Shown one piece after another: positions 23,951 through 36,048 of a DNA stretch of 64,000 nucleotides. The notes below the pieces were generated by a model, which made no database searches, was not told where the DNA came from, and saw only the letters and a program-made list of their open reading frames with translations. The stretch covers positions 12,214,001-12,278,000 of the forward strand of contig JBHGNT010000003.1 in NCBI GenBank assembly GCA_043228905.1, written 5' to 3'. Made by a program: the position numbers and the translations under genes. This DNA is from Azolla caroliniana (Eukaryota; Polypodiophyta). How positions within the stretch are numbered: the stretch's first letter is position 1; each line of letters begins with the position of its first letter.

Positions 23951-24899
23951 TGTTTGTGCCAAGAAGTGCTGACAGTTGAAGACGAGGAGCCAACTGCGAG
24001 AGTGTCGATGGTTGAAGAGTCGATTGGGTGAATCGACCGAAAGGAGATTTAGGTCGAAGACACGACCGACTAGTCGGGCCGACTGGATGGCCTATAACCA
24101 GGCCGACCAGTTGGACCAATTGGACAATCGACCTAGAGTCGGCTGATGGCTACTTATTATTATAGATAATAATAATAGTGATGTGTAGTAAGGGTTACAT
24201 TTGTAAATAGCCCATATGATGTATAAGTATAAATACATCTCAAGAAAACATAGGAGAGTGTGTGAGAACAATAACGTGAGCCTCTGTTGTTAGAGTCGTG
24301 ATAGAGAAGAGAACGAGAGAGAGCAGACAGAGAGAGAGAGATTGGCACCATAGTTGTATTCGTAACAATAGACGCCAAGAGCCCTGTGAGGCTGATACAC
24401 TCCACCGATAGAGTGTTGTAATCTTCTCCATTGTATATTCATTGTATAGTGAAGCTCTGTTCTTCGTGGTTTTTCTCCCATTTTAGGGTTTCCATGTTAA
24501 ATTTGTGTGCATTGTTTTTGCTGTGTTTCTGAGCCTTGTATTTTAGTGTATCCTTTCTTGTGGATCAACGTTTTGATTCCCGACAATCTGGTATGAGAGC
24601 TTGAGGTTCAAGCATGGTAGGAGGTGTGAGCGGCTTCCCAGGTATGAGCCGATCGACAGAGCGGAAATACCCAGAGGGGTATTAGAGTCTGAATGGAAAC
24701 TTCTCAACAGAAAGGCAGTGGCCACCATGTAACAATGCATCGATATATGTGTCCTTGAGCATGGGGCGAACGCAACAAATGCCCACGAAATGTGGCAGAA
24801 GCTATCAAGTCTATACGAGAGGAAGAACGCCCTAAATAAATAGAACAAGAGTTGATTGCGGTGAATGAAGGCAGAAGATACCCTCTGAGAGAGAAGAAC

Positions 24900-26330
24900 C
24901 CCCCACAGATTTCAGGATAAAGAGTATGTACTACTACCCGATGAGGGGGAGATGGAAAACTTCGAGGAAGCGAAGAGGGACACCCACAATAGAAAGTGGT
25001 TGAGTGTCATGTAGGATGAGATAGATTCCCTGCATGAGAACCAGACATATGAGCTGATGAACTTGTCGAAAGGAAAGAGGGTACTTCGGAACAAGTGGGT
25101 GTATAAGCTAAAACTGGGAGATGCCAGAAATCCACCCAGATACAAAACGTGAATTGTCGTGAAGGCTTTCAGCAAAAGAAAGGAGTGGATTTTGACATGA
25201 TATTAGCCCTGGTAGTGAAGATGACATCCATTTGAACGGTATTGAGCATAATGGCCAACATGGACCTTGAAGTCGAACAGTAGGATGTCAAAACAGTGGT
25301 CTTGCATGGATATCTCGAAGAAGAGATATATATATGCAACAGTGGGAAGAATTCGTCAAGAAGGGAAAGGAGAATCTGATGTGCTGGTTGAGGAAGAGTC
25401 CTTCGTGGTAGAACACGAATTCCACAAGACACAAGATGACCATTGCGTGTTTGTGAAGAGATATGATGGAGGAGACTTACTTGTCTTTTTATTGTACGTC
25501 GATGATATGTTGATTGTCGAACAAGAATCGAAGAAAATTGGAAGCCTAAAGAAGGCTCTAAGCAAGTCATTTGCGATGAAGGATGTGGGTCCGACAAGAC
25601 ATATCCTGGGGATGCACATTGTCCGAGACCAGGCAAAGAGGTCCGGTTGTCATAGGCAAAGTATGTGACAAAGGTGCTCTAGAGACTTTGCATGGACAAT
25701 GCGAAATCGGTCGGTTCGACACTTCAGACAAACTGCAAGTTGTTCAGGAAACAAAGTCAGAGAAATTTGAGATGACAAAGGTACCCTATGCCTCAATGGT
25801 CAGAAGCCAAATGTATGCAATGGTGTGTACCATGCATGACATTGGATATGCAGTCAGAGTCATCAACCGATTCATGAGCAATCCTGGCAAAGAGCATTGG
25901 GCATCAGTCAAGTGGATACTCCAGTACCTGAAAGGAACCTCGAGCGTGTGCCTCTGATTTGTCTCGGTTAAACCCCTATTAGAAGGCTTTAATGATTCAG
26001 ACATGTTGGCTGCTGTGGATACCAGCCGGTCCATGTCCGGATATGTAATGACATATGCAGTGGGAGCCATCTCATGGCAGTTGAGGCTACAGAAGGTCGT
26101 GGCGTTATCGACGATGGAAGCAGAGTATATGGCCACAACGGACGCGGGCAAGGAGATAATCTAGATGAAGGAGTTCATCGGAGAGTTGGGGATTCGATAA
26201 CAAGATTTCTGACTCTATTGTGACAACCAAAGAGCCATCCATCTTGCGAAGAATGTCACCTACCACTCGAGGAACAAACAGATCTAGAGGAGCTACCATT
26301 GAATCCGGGAGTGAGTAGAAGGAAAGGACT
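24900..26330 (+). pseudogene. Copia-2 RT and RNase H, many breaks
   Basis: Ordered plus-strand landmarks are YVLLPDEGEMENFEEAKRD, the segment RVLRNKWVYKLK, FLLYVDDMLIVEQESKK (catalytic YVDD), GPTRHILGMHIVRD, NRFMSNPGKEHWASVKWIL, and then RNase H blocks SMSGYVMTYAVGAISWQ, ALSTMEAEYMATTDAGKE and LYCDNQRAIHLAKN. Stops and shifts occur throughout, so this is an old copy. Confidence 0.85.
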
Positions 26331-26465
26331 TTGCTTTGATGAAGATCCACATAGCCAAGAACAGATCGGACATGCTGACGACGATGTTGTCGGAAGAGAA
26401 GTTGGACACATGCCAAAGACGGGTTGAACTGATGAAGCACCCCATGCCGGAGTGAAGGGGGAGTT

Positions 26466-26909
26466 TGTTGGGAAAACATTTCCCTTCGGATGGGAAGGAG
26501 AGCACGAGACGGATCAATTCGATCCGAAGGAAAAGAGAGACCGGATTCAAATCCGGATCGGTGTCCGGATCTGCATCCGGAAAAGCACACATATGTAAAT
26601 AAGTTCTGTGTTGCACCTGTTTAGGACAAATTTGTAAGTAGTCCTAAGTTATTTATGTATAAACATAACTAAGTAAAAAATTTAGTGTGATGTAGAATTT
26701 TTGTTACTGTTGTAACTATGTGATAGAGAGAGACAGAGAGAAGCATAACATCTTTGTTGTAACTGCTTGTAGGTGAAGAAGGTGAGCTCGAGGTAGGTGC
26801 AGGTACGAAGCTCACTATATTTCCTCTCATATAGTGAACAATTTTGAGTCAGTGAACTCCCGTGGTTTTTCCCGGTTAGGGTTTTGAACGTTATATCTTG
26901 TGTCCAACA
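26466..26909 (+). repeat. Probable 3' LTR of copia-2
   Basis: Starts TGTTGGGAAAAC after the purine tract. A similar start (TGTTGGGAAACAAG) after a similar tract occurs at 53026, so the two belong to related families. The U3 carries repeated CGGAT words. The end at 26909 (CCAACA) is tentative. Confidence 0.5.
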
Positions 26910-26984
26910 TTTCTGTATTTTTGTTTCTCTCCGTTTGTACTTGAAACTCGGGCGTGGCCGAGTCCCATTTTCTTATCAGTTACT

Positions 26985-27461
26985 TCGTCACAGTTGGGCA
27001 CATAATATAGTTTAGGACATTTATCTCATTCACATATGCCCAGGCCTTTTTCTTTGTGATAGCATCGTAAAACTTCACGCAAACATGTTCGATTGCAATA
27101 ACCATTCTATCTCTTGGGCTTCGTGTGATATTCATTTTGATCCTATTTAAAATGTAAAATAATGGTGTTTAGAAAACATTTTGCACATATCAAAACAACT
27201 TTCTCTAATAAAAATAACTTGTAACTTACCAATGCATATGCTCACTAACATGTCAACGTGACTTCAAATGTGTCAGGGTCAATTTGGTGAACTCCTTTAC
27301 CATCTTCTCAATTTGGGGGTACTTATATGGCACATAATCATATGGAGATCCCTTGATTCGGAATCCATATGGTATATCAACCCCTTAGGTAATATTTTTG
27401 GCATTTCACCTACTTCCCCATTAAACACACTATAGTAAAACTGCCGAAAATGGTCGGCCCT
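26985..27461 (-). pseudogene. Unrecognised host-like gene, downstream part
   Basis: The minus translation reads DHFRQFYYSVFNGEVGEMPK directly from the copia-3 edge. After a one-frame change it continues VDIPYGFRIKGSPYDYVPY, then KYPQIEKMVKEFTKLTLTHL. A later exon-like block near 27110-27000 reads DRMVIAIEHVCVKFYDAITK. The first block continues the frame that ends at 39915 on the other side of copia-3. I do not recognise the family. It might be a cellular gene or part of another large DNA element. Confidence 0.5.
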
Positions 27462-27839
27462 TGTAAAAACGAAGATGCGGAAACGTCAGACAACCGGCTT
27501 AGCCGGATAGCAATATAGAGAGAGATAAACATGCAGGAGAGAAAGAGATAGAGAAAGAGCAGAACAACTTAAATCTATTATCAACAACTTTGTAAATTTC
27601 TCTATGCATACAACATGCTCAACAACACTATTTATACAAGTCCTAAGAGGACTGATAGAAGTAAAGTGTATTTCAATGCTCACACGAGCGGTTGACACTA
27701 ACTACGAGACATTAACTACCTAGAAGTCTAGGCTGCTACTAGGCTTCTGGCTACTGCTTGATCCAGCTAACCGGCTCCACAGCTCACCGGCTCAGGCTTA
27801 TTCAGCCGATCTGGATCCGGTTGAGCTTGCCGCTCAACA
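27462..27839 (-). repeat. 3' LTR of copia-3
   Basis: A 378-bp LTR with TG..CA-type ends. On the element strand, the polypurine tract GAGGGGGAG (27841-27849) directly precedes it. It lacks a block of about 54 bp of CGGCTC-rich repeats present in the right LTR. Confidence 0.9.
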
Positions 27840-27840
27840 C

Positions 27841-28463
27841 TCCCCCTCAAGCTCAACTTGAGGTCGGATCGTACTGTCAGTCTCCATGGCAGCTGATCCT
27901 TCCACCCGGCTCCTTCTGGCGGTACTCCGCCTCGCTCGCGCTCCTTGTCCGGTCCTGTTCCGTTTGCCGCGACCTTTCTGATTCTGCGCACCTCGACCTC
28001 CTTAGTCGGCTTGTCTGCTCAACAGGCCCAATTCAGCTCCCTTGTTGCTATGACTTCGGCGCTTGCCGATTCGCCGATTCCTTCGTATTGGCATCGACTT
28101 TCGCTGCCTTCTCGTCCTCTTGGCCTTGAATTGATCCGGTTCTTCCGAATCCGTCAATTGAACCAAATCAGATGTCTCTGATTCGTTCTAGCTCTTATCT
28201 AAATCGGTCGCTCCCGATTCGTCTTCCGGTTCCAAGCCCTTCACCACATCGGACCATGTCCGGGTCTTGGACTTCTTCTTCTGGTCGCCTCTGTACTTCT
28301 TGACTTTGCCGCCGCTGCCGCTTGTTCCGACTTGTTCGAATGTGTCAACTTCCTTTGTCCACTCGGCTCCTTTCTTCTTCTCGTGTCCCCCTTTGTCGGT
28401 TCTTCCCTCACCGGCACAATCGGCAGTTTCTTTGCCTTTGCCCGTTACGGTGTCTTTGCCCGT
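27841..28463 (-). other. Extra segment between two polypurine tracts in copia-3
   Basis: About 620 bp lie between a purine tract at the normal RNase H end (28474-28464) and the one abutting the LTR (27849-27841). It is relatively GC-rich and includes the C-terminal extension of the polyprotein. It could be captured sequence or an element-specific 3' region. I see no recognisable domain. Confidence 0.5.
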
Positions 28464-30019
28464 TCTCCCCCTCAAGTGCGACACGTTGAGATGCTGGACA
28501 CCAAGCATTTCAGTGAAGTGTTGCAACTTGTCCAATCCGAGCGGTTTGGTGAAGGTGTCGGCAACTTGCCGATCCATATGAACATAACGAAGTTCGACTT
28601 CACCGTTCAGGACACGCTCACGCACGAAGTGGTAGTGCACTTCTATGTCCTTTGTGCGAGCATGGAATACGGGGTTCTTGGCGAGCTCCATGCTACTTAT
28701 GTTGTCGTAGTAGATCAGGATAGGGGTCGGCACCTCGATTTGCAGGTCTTGCAGCAGTCGCCGAAGCCAAATGGCTTCATAGGTGGCAATAGTAGTGCCC
28801 CGGTATTCAGCCTCAGTGCTCGAAAGGGCCACTGTTGGCTGCTTTTTGCTACTCCACGCAACAACCGCGCTATCAAGGGAAAACATATAGCCGGAGGTGG
28901 ATCGGCGATCCGATGCATCACCGGCCCAGTCGGCATTAGTGTAGCCGACTAGCTCTTCAGTTATACCATGCCGGTATAACAATCCCCGGTCCTTCGTGTC
29001 GCTCCACGGTCAGCTTTTGCATATATTGGTTGATCACGCCGACCAGATAACTGATGTCGGGTCGGGTGATTGTCAAATATATAAGGTTTCCGACAATTTG
29101 TCAAAACCGCTTCTCATCGCAGGCCGGTCCGGAGTCGGGACGGAGCTTCTGGTTCCGGTCCAAGGGTGTGGAGATCGGTCGGCATTCCGTCATGTGGAAC
29201 TTGTACAACATATTCAACACATAGTGTCTTTGTGAGAGCGATATGCCGTCGGGGGTTCGGATCACCTCGATCCCAAGGAAATAGTGAAGGTCCCCCAGGT
29301 CCTTCATCTCAAATGTGTCCGACAGCTGAGACTTGACTCGACTTATTTCATTGACTCCGGGTCCGGTGATGACTAGATCATCAACATACAACAAGATACA
29401 AATTGGACCATCCGGACCTTGCCGGATGAACAACGAAGAGTCGGACTTGGAGACCGCAAACCCCATCTTACGCAACCGGTGCATGATCTTCGCATTCCAA
29501 GCTCGGGGGCTTGCTTCAGGCCATAAAGTAACTTCTTCAGCCGGCATACCACCGACTTGTTTATCTCCGACAGGAAACCGGGGGGTTGGATCATAAAGAC
29601 CTTTTCTTCAAGATCGCCTTGAAGAAAAGCATTCTTCACGTCCATCTGGTGAAGATGCCACCCCTTGCCGCTACAACCTCAAGCACCACTCGAATCTTCA
29701 TCATCTTTGATACTGGAAAGAAGGTCATGTCGTAGTCGATTCTGTGGGTTTGTCAATATCCCTTCGCCAGTAACTGGGCCTTGTACCGGTTAACCGAACC
29801 ATCGGCATTGTACTTTACCTTGTACACCCACTTGCATCCGATCAGTTTACAACATCAGGGAGGGTCAACTAGGTCCCATGTGTCGTTGGCATCAAGTGCT
29901 CACATTTCTTCCTCCATAGCAACACACCAATTTGCGTCCTTTGCCGCTTTTGCGTAGCTCTACGGCTCACACACCTCCGCCACGTTGGTCATGTACGCAT
30001 AGTGATGTGCCATGTACTC
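28188..30019 (-). pseudogene. Copia-3 RT and RNase H with long C-terminal extension
   Basis: It starts with a second, diverged copy of the RT N-terminal region (30019-29640). It continues with FMIQPPGFLSEINKSVVCRL, LYVDDLVITGPG (YVDD) and YFLGIEVIRTPDGI, then RNase H with ALSSTEAEYRGTTIATYEA, YYDNISSMELAKNP and VADTFTKPLG (28982-28500). The frame does not stop at the usual end (HLNVSHLRG). It runs on for about 95 residues of Lys/Glu/Gly-rich sequence to 28188. A purine tract (28474-28464) sits exactly at the usual end. Confidence 0.85.
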
Positions 30020-30748
30020 ATATTAATAATTTGAAGCCTTACGATTACATTAACACATCATGAGTGTTAAAAAAGTAAATATCCCACATAAAAACGTTAC
30101 TTCACGCATATTTTCTAGGAAAAATCTTTAGTTAGAAAAAAAATGCATGATAACAAAAAGCTACACATGCACATCTAGCGTGTATGAACACTATAGTTCA
30201 TAAAAAACACATTATCACATTTAGAAAAAACATGTTAGAGAAAGCATATAGTCTATTGATAGAAATGGCATGGAGTTTATAGTTAGAGAAAAAATATGGA
30301 TTGCTAAGACTCTCTCATCACTATATAAGGATGGGAAGCACAATACAATAGGGGAGAGGGAAAATTATGGATTAAAAATCATTAGGGTTCAAAAATAATA
30401 GTTAATAAAATAAATTATACTCGTGGGATTCACGAGGTTTCTATATCCTTCTCATTCAATCTAAATTCATATTCTTATCTAGATATTGATTAATAAAATA
30501 CATTATACTTGTGGGATTCAAAAGTTTCAATCTCTCTTTCTTATAATCTATTTATATATTCTTATTAGCCTTAAAACTCTCCTCCTTCTAGTCCAAAACC
30601 CCAGCGGTTCCCACCCGACTCACTGAACGATCTGGTGCCGAAAGGCACGACAGAATTGGTGAACCCGACGTGAATACGGGTGGCAAGGAGATGGAGAATC
30701 AAAAAAAGGCGATCAACACAGTGATGATGACATTCAACCCCATACTAC

Positions 30749-31098
30749 TGTCAAGATTCGAACTCTTGACACGACCATGTTATAATATAGTATCATGGGT
30801 TAACCAATATATCTAGTACACAGTTATGTATGTAATTGGTCCTTATTGTTTTGCTAGCATCATGTGCATAGTTGCTCCCTTGTAGTATTTACACTTGGCA
30901 CATGCATGCATACCTACATGCTCTATTGTAGATTCACATGCATGCAACAAGTATGCATGCCATGTCGTATAAATAGAGGAATTCACCTTGAACGAATTCA
31001 AGGTGAACAACACCAGTTATGGAGTCTTTCCGTTAATACTACTCATCCATTTGTCTATCTTCTTTCTTGTCTCTTGAGCTTATGATCTATCCGTGACA
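30749..31098 (+). repeat. 5' LTR of gypsy-1
   Basis: 350 bp. It starts with an inverted repeat, TGTCAAGA and TCTTGACA separated by 7 bp (30749-30771). The TATA box TATAAATA lies at 30968-30975. It is followed by a hairpin with 11-bp arms, TTCACCTTGAA (30982-30992) and TTCAAGGTGAA (30997-31007). Both features recur in the 3' LTR. Confidence 0.93.
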
Positions 31099-31149
31099 GT
31101 TTGGTCACCTTCCCATCCTCATAGCTCTCCCTCTCATAAGCCATAGCTA

Positions 31150-32699
31150 TGTCCGACTCAACTAGTGAGTTAGGCCAAATAATGGTAGCCTTACGACAAC
31201 TCTAGTTTGAAAATGAAGGTCTTTGAAAATCTTTACAAGAACTTCAAGTCGGTGCCTCCCTATCCTCACAACCCCCGAAGCCTAGTCTCCCACAGCAAGC
31301 AACCTAGCCTAGAGCTTGATCTTCTACCAACATCTAGCCTAGCTTCATCGCATTTTCTTGAGCCTAAGGTTAGCCTCCCAGAAAAATTTGATGTAATGAG
31401 GTCGCGTTTCCGAGGGTTCATCAACCAAGTTCAACTTATCATTTGGCTATAACCTCAACGCTATGGAGATGGTCTTCGACAAGTCGGCCTTGTGGGCACG
31501 CTTCTCTCCGGTCCGGCCCAAGCTTGGTTTGCACCATTGGTAGAAACCTCTTCACCTCTATTGGAGGACTTTCCCGCCTTCCTCGCCGAGTTAGAGGCCA
31601 CATTTGGAGAGACGGACCGACGACGTACAACTCTTAACAAGATTTATGCACTTGAACAAAGTTCACATGCAGCTTTGGTCTATGCTTCAGAATTTCGACA
31701 ACTAGCATGTGACGTCAATTGGGATGATCAAGCTTTAGTTTATCACTTTCGGCGCAACCTTCGAAGCAATGTAAAGAATCTTCTCTTAAACTTTCCGTAG
31801 CCCACCTCGTTATCCCAAGCGATTTCACAAGCAGTCCATTGTGACAATCGTCTATTCGAATTTCGCCAGGAAGAGCGCCATACTTGGGTTCCATCTCATT
31901 CACTTCCACGGCACGCCCCGATCATACAACCCCAACCATACCCCCCACCGACTGCGTCACACTCCCCTACTTTGGCAGATGCTCCTGTCCCCATGGAAAT
32001 TGATCAAGCCCGATTTCGGCCATTGACTGATGCCGAACGACAATTTCGACGGGCTAATGGCTTGTGCATGTATTGTGGCGCCTCCGGTCATGTCGTTCGC
32101 CATTGTCCTAGGAGTAATCGCCCACAATTCCATCGAGCTAACGGACCCCACCATTCGGAAAACGACATCATTCGGTTGCAGTAGGAGCCATGCAACTGGA
32201 CATCTCCCCTCGCCCACATTCTCGTGGTTCCATTGCCGGACCATCAAGCAATTTCACATTGGAGGTATGGCTTTCATTTAACTCTAGTTCCATTCAGTTT
32301 GTTGCTTTACTTGATTCTGGGGCATCTTCTTGCTTCATCGACATCGCGTGTGCCCAAGCACATGGCATACCTGTCGTTGGCCTCTCAAAACCCATTCCCG
32401 TTGAAGCCATCGACGAGTGCGTCCTCTCATCATGTGCAATTACTGAAGCTACAATCCCATTAGGGCTTTGTGTGGGCTCACACCAGGAGGAGCTCGCCTT
32501 TTACCTCATCGCATCTCCTCGACATTCGATCATCTTAGGACTAACGTGGTTGGAGGCGCACAATCCAATAGTGGATTGGTGCAACCGCTCAATCACATTT
32601 AGCAAGCCAGGATGCTCGTGCAAAAGTATGAAGGTAAATTCAGTTTCCCATCCTTCGGAGAAGGCCGATTCCGATTTGACTACCCCATCATCGGTCTAG
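31150..32699 (+). pseudogene. Gypsy-1 gag and protease
   Basis: Gag begins near MSDSTSELGQIMVALRQL (31150) with an early stop. The retrotransposon-gag domain is at about 31443-31800 (SGPAQAWFAPLVE, TTLNKIYALEQ). The CCHC knuckle CMYCGASGHVVRHC is near 32070-32110. The aspartic protease site VALLDSGASSCFID is near 32310. Frame changes separate the blocks, so no complete polyprotein is encoded. Confidence 0.88.
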
Positions 32700-32759
32700 G
32701 ATGGGTTTGTTTGTGGCGCCGTTTCTAACACACTCCATGTTATTCCCGAAAAATACCAA

Positions 32760-33990
32760 CACTTCTCCGACGTATTTGAAAAATGTAATGCTGATCATTT
32801 GCCTGAACACCGGCTCTACGACTGTCCGATTGATCTTCAAGAAGGTGCGTGTCCACCCTTTGGTCCTCTATATGCGTTGTCTGCACCAGAGTTGAAGGCC
32901 CTTCGTGTGTATCTCGATGAAAACCTCGAGAAAGGATTTATTCAACCTTTTAAGTCACCAGCTGGGGCCCTCATTTTATTTGTGAAGAAGAAGGACGGCT
33001 CTCTACGCTTATGCATCGACTACCGAGGTCTCAACAAACTCACTGTGCGCAACTACTATCTGCTACCTCTGATCCTCGAACTCCTTGATCGACTCCGAGT
33101 TGCGCATGTCTTCTCCAAAGTTGATCTGCGTGGAGCGTACAATCGCATCAAGCCAGGGGATGAATGGAAAACCGCATTTCGAACACGGTATGGGCATTTC
33201 GAATACAAGGTAATGCCATTTGGTCTTACTAACGCTCCAACAGTTTTTCAACATATGATGAACGATATATTCCGGGAATATCTTGATCATTTTGTTGTCA
33301 TTTACCTTGATGATATTCTCATTTTCTCGCCAAACATGGAGGCACACACTCGCCAAGTCCAATTAGTTCTTGCCAAACTTCGCTGGCATGGCATGGCCTT
33401 TATGCCAAAGGCGAAAAATGCGAGTTCGACCGTACCTCGATCGAATTTCTAGGCTACATCATCTCGCCCACTGGCATCACCATGGATATGAAGGTCTCTG
33501 TCATTCAGGCGTGGGCGACTCCAAGGCGACTTAAAGATGTGCAATCCTTCCTCGGCTTCGCGAATTTTTACTGTCGCTTCATCAAGGGGTTTTCCACCCT
33601 AGCACAACCTCTTATCGCTCTCACTTGTAAAGGCACTCCATTTTAATGGACCTTGGAGGCGCAAAATGCGTTCGACTCACTCAAACACGCATTCATCACT
33701 GCCCCAGTGCTGCTACATGCCGACCCCACAAAACCCTTCCAAGTTGAAACCGGTGCCTCTAACTTCGCCATTGGTGCCATCTTATCCCAGGCAGACGACA
33801 CCAACCTAATGCACCCAATGGCTTACTACTCCCGGAAATTCACGTCATCCGAAATCAATTATCCCATATACGACAAGGAGCTTGCTGCTATCATTGCTGC
33901 CTTTGAATAATGGCGACCCTACTTGGCCGGTGCACAACATCATGTCTAGGTAGTGACTGATCATAAAAATTTAGTTTATTTTTCACTACT
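32760..33990 (+). pseudogene. Gypsy-1 reverse transcriptase and RNase H
   Basis: The RT block 32799-33452 has [45 protein letters not shown] and the catalytic [10 protein letters not shown] frame change near 33400 leads to YIISPTGITMDM and VQSFLGFANFYCRFIKGF. RNase H at 33653-33910 reads FQVETGASNFAIGAIL, where the catalytic Asp of the usual ETDAS is Gly. Confidence 0.92.
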
Positions 33991-33996
33991 CGTACT

Positions 33997-35690
33997 TTGA
34001 ATCGAAGGCAGGCCTATTGGTCAACATTTCTCGCCAACTACGATTTTGAGATCGTATTTAGACCTGGTGACCAACATGGGAAGGCCGATGCCCTTTCTTG
34101 CCAAGCTAACCTTGCACTCCGCCCTGGGGATGCTCCTTATGTTCAACAATCTAGACGTTTGTTGAAACCCGACCAATTGCATCTTTTTGCCACTTTGATG
34201 TTGCAGGATGATTCATTACTCCAACAGATCACTGATGCGTCCAAGACCGATGCGTTCGCCAACGAGATTCGAGATAGTCTGCAAAACCCCTCCAAGGCGA
34301 TCGACCAAAAGGAAGGATCTTGAAACCTTCACCATACAAGAGGGTTTTTTGGTCCAAGATCATCTCTTATACGTCCCAGAGGGCCCATGTCGCGCCCGGG
34401 TGTTGCGGGAATGCCACGATGACCCACTTGCAGGTCATTTCGGGGTCGCGAAAACCCTCCAGCTACTCTCTCGGGCGTATTGGTGGCCACAACCATGGAA
34501 GTTGGTCAAAGAATACATAAAGAGTTGTGAGGTTTGTGCTCGCTCCAAAGCCATTCATCATCAGCCATACGGCTTACTATAGCCGCTTCCATGTCCTCGT
34601 CGTCCCTGGGCCTCTATCTCTATAGACCTGATGACTGATCTACCTTTGGTCAATAGCTATGACTCGGTGTTGGTCGTTGTCGATCGGTTTACGAAGATGG
34701 CTCACTTCACTCCATGCTCCAAAACCATTACCGGAGAAGGAATGGTGCATCTACTACTCAACAATGTGGTACGCTTGGATGGACTCCCCGATGATGTCAT
34801 CTCCGATCGCGGACCCCAGTTTATCTCTCACTTCTGAACAACGCCTGCTACAAACTTTAGACATCTCTGTCAAGTTTTCATCCGCTTATCACCCCCAAAC
34901 TGACGGGCAAACGGAGCGTATCAACCAAATCCTTGAGTAGTATCTTCGGTGCTCTATTAGCTACCAACAAGATGATTGGGTCAACTTACTTTTGCTCGCG
35001 AAATTCGCCTACAATAATTCTCTCCATGCATCGACTGGCGTCACTCCCTTCTTTGCCAACTATGGTTTACATCCTCGCTTCAACATTTCCCTTCCTAACA
35101 CTTCCGTGAACCCTTCGGCGGAGGATCATGCTCGCATTTTGGAAGAACTCCATCATGATTTATCCTTGGAGCTTAGTCTTGCTAGTGAACGATACAAGCA
35201 GCAGGCTGATCGCCATCGATCTGCCACTCCACACTTTGTCGTTGGAGACATGGTCTGGTTGTTATGTCGACACATCTCTACTACTCCTCCATGTGCAAAA
35301 CTTGATTACCAGAAGTTGGGACCATTCCGTATCATCGAGTGCATCAATCCCGTCGCCTTCCGGCTCACCCTTCCATCCCACTTCCGGATTCATGATGTTT
35401 TTCATGTCTCCCTCCTCGAATCCCATTATGCTTCACAACTCCTAGGACGTTAGGCCCCTCCACCACCACCTGTGCAATTGACAACAGGGGAGGAATACGA
35501 AGTTGACCAAATCCTTGACTCGTGTTGGTACCGTTGACACTTGCAATACCTTGTCCTATGGAGGGGTTACCCCATGTCTGAGGCCACGTGGGAACCATCG
35601 GAAAATATACAAAATGCCCCAAAGGTCATCCAAGATTTTCATCACCGATATCCCCACAAACCAGCGGCCGATTTGGGAAGGCGGCGTCAA
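33997..35690 (+). pseudogene. Gypsy-1 integrase and chromodomain
   Basis: The zinc domain has CHDDPLAGHFGVAKTLQLLS and CEVCARSKA (34400-34560). The core at 34631-34937 has DLMTDLPLVNSYDSVLVVVD and ISDRGPQFISHF, then after a shift SSAYHPQTDGQTERINQILE. The C-terminal region 34992-35453 includes QKLGPFRIIECINPVAFRLT. The chromodomain at about 35490-35640 has YEVDQILDS and YLVLWRGYPMSEATWEPSEN. Stops are present near 34925 and inside the chromodomain. Confidence 0.9.
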
Positions 35691-35701
35691 AGGGGGGATA
35701 A

Positions 35702-36048
35702 TGTCAAGATTCAAACTCTTGACACGACCATGTTATAATATAGTATCATGGGTTAACCAATATATCTAGTACACAGTTATATATATAATTGGTCCTTATT
35801 GTTTTGCTAGCATTATGTGCATAGTTGCTCCCTTGTAGTATTTACACTTGGCACATGCATGCATACCTACATGCTCTATTGTAGATTCACATGCGTGCAA
35901 CAAGCATGCATGCCATGTATAAATAGAGGAGTTCACCTTGAAGGAATTCAAGGTGAACAACACTAGTTATGGAGTCTTTCCGTTAATACTACTCATCCAT
36001 TTGTCTATCTTCTTTCTTGTCTCTTGAGCTTATGATCTATCCGTGACA
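35702..36048 (+). repeat. 3' LTR of gypsy-1
   Basis: 347 bp, preceded by the purine tract AAAGGGGGGATAA. It has the same terminal inverted repeat, TATA box and hairpin (arms at about 35932-35942 and 35947-35957) as the 5' LTR, with about nine substitutions and one 3-bp indel. Confidence 0.93.

Larger units (their letters stand above)
24130..26909 (+). mobile_element. Decayed Ty1/copia element (copia-2)
   Basis: On plus: an LTR-like region ending TTCCCGACA near 24584, then TGGTATGAGAGC (tRNA-Met PBS type, about 24589-24600), a short gag remnant, RT, RNase H, a purine tract GTGAAGGGGGAGTTT and a 3' LTR starting TGTTGGGAAAAC at 26466. The 5' and 3' LTRs are not clearly alike, so the outer limits are approximate and the element may be chimeric. 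Most of gag and integrase is missing. Confidence 0.75.
30749..36048 (+). mobile_element. Ty3/gypsy chromovirus (gypsy-1)
   Basis: A 5.3-kb element with LTRs 30749-31098 and 35702-36048, about 97% alike by eye, and a perfect duplication ACTAC (30744-30748 and 36049-36053). Order on plus is gag, CCHC knuckle, protease, RT, RNase H, integrase, chromodomain. The paralogous LARD copy at 54248-54265 shows the site without the insertion. It is the youngest LTR element here by LTR divergence, yet has several stops and frame changes. Confidence 0.95.

Noticed and set aside
24130-24584. Firm 5' LTR call for copia-2
   Set aside because: The PBS is clear but the sequence does not align well with the 3' LTR at 26466, so limits were left approximate.
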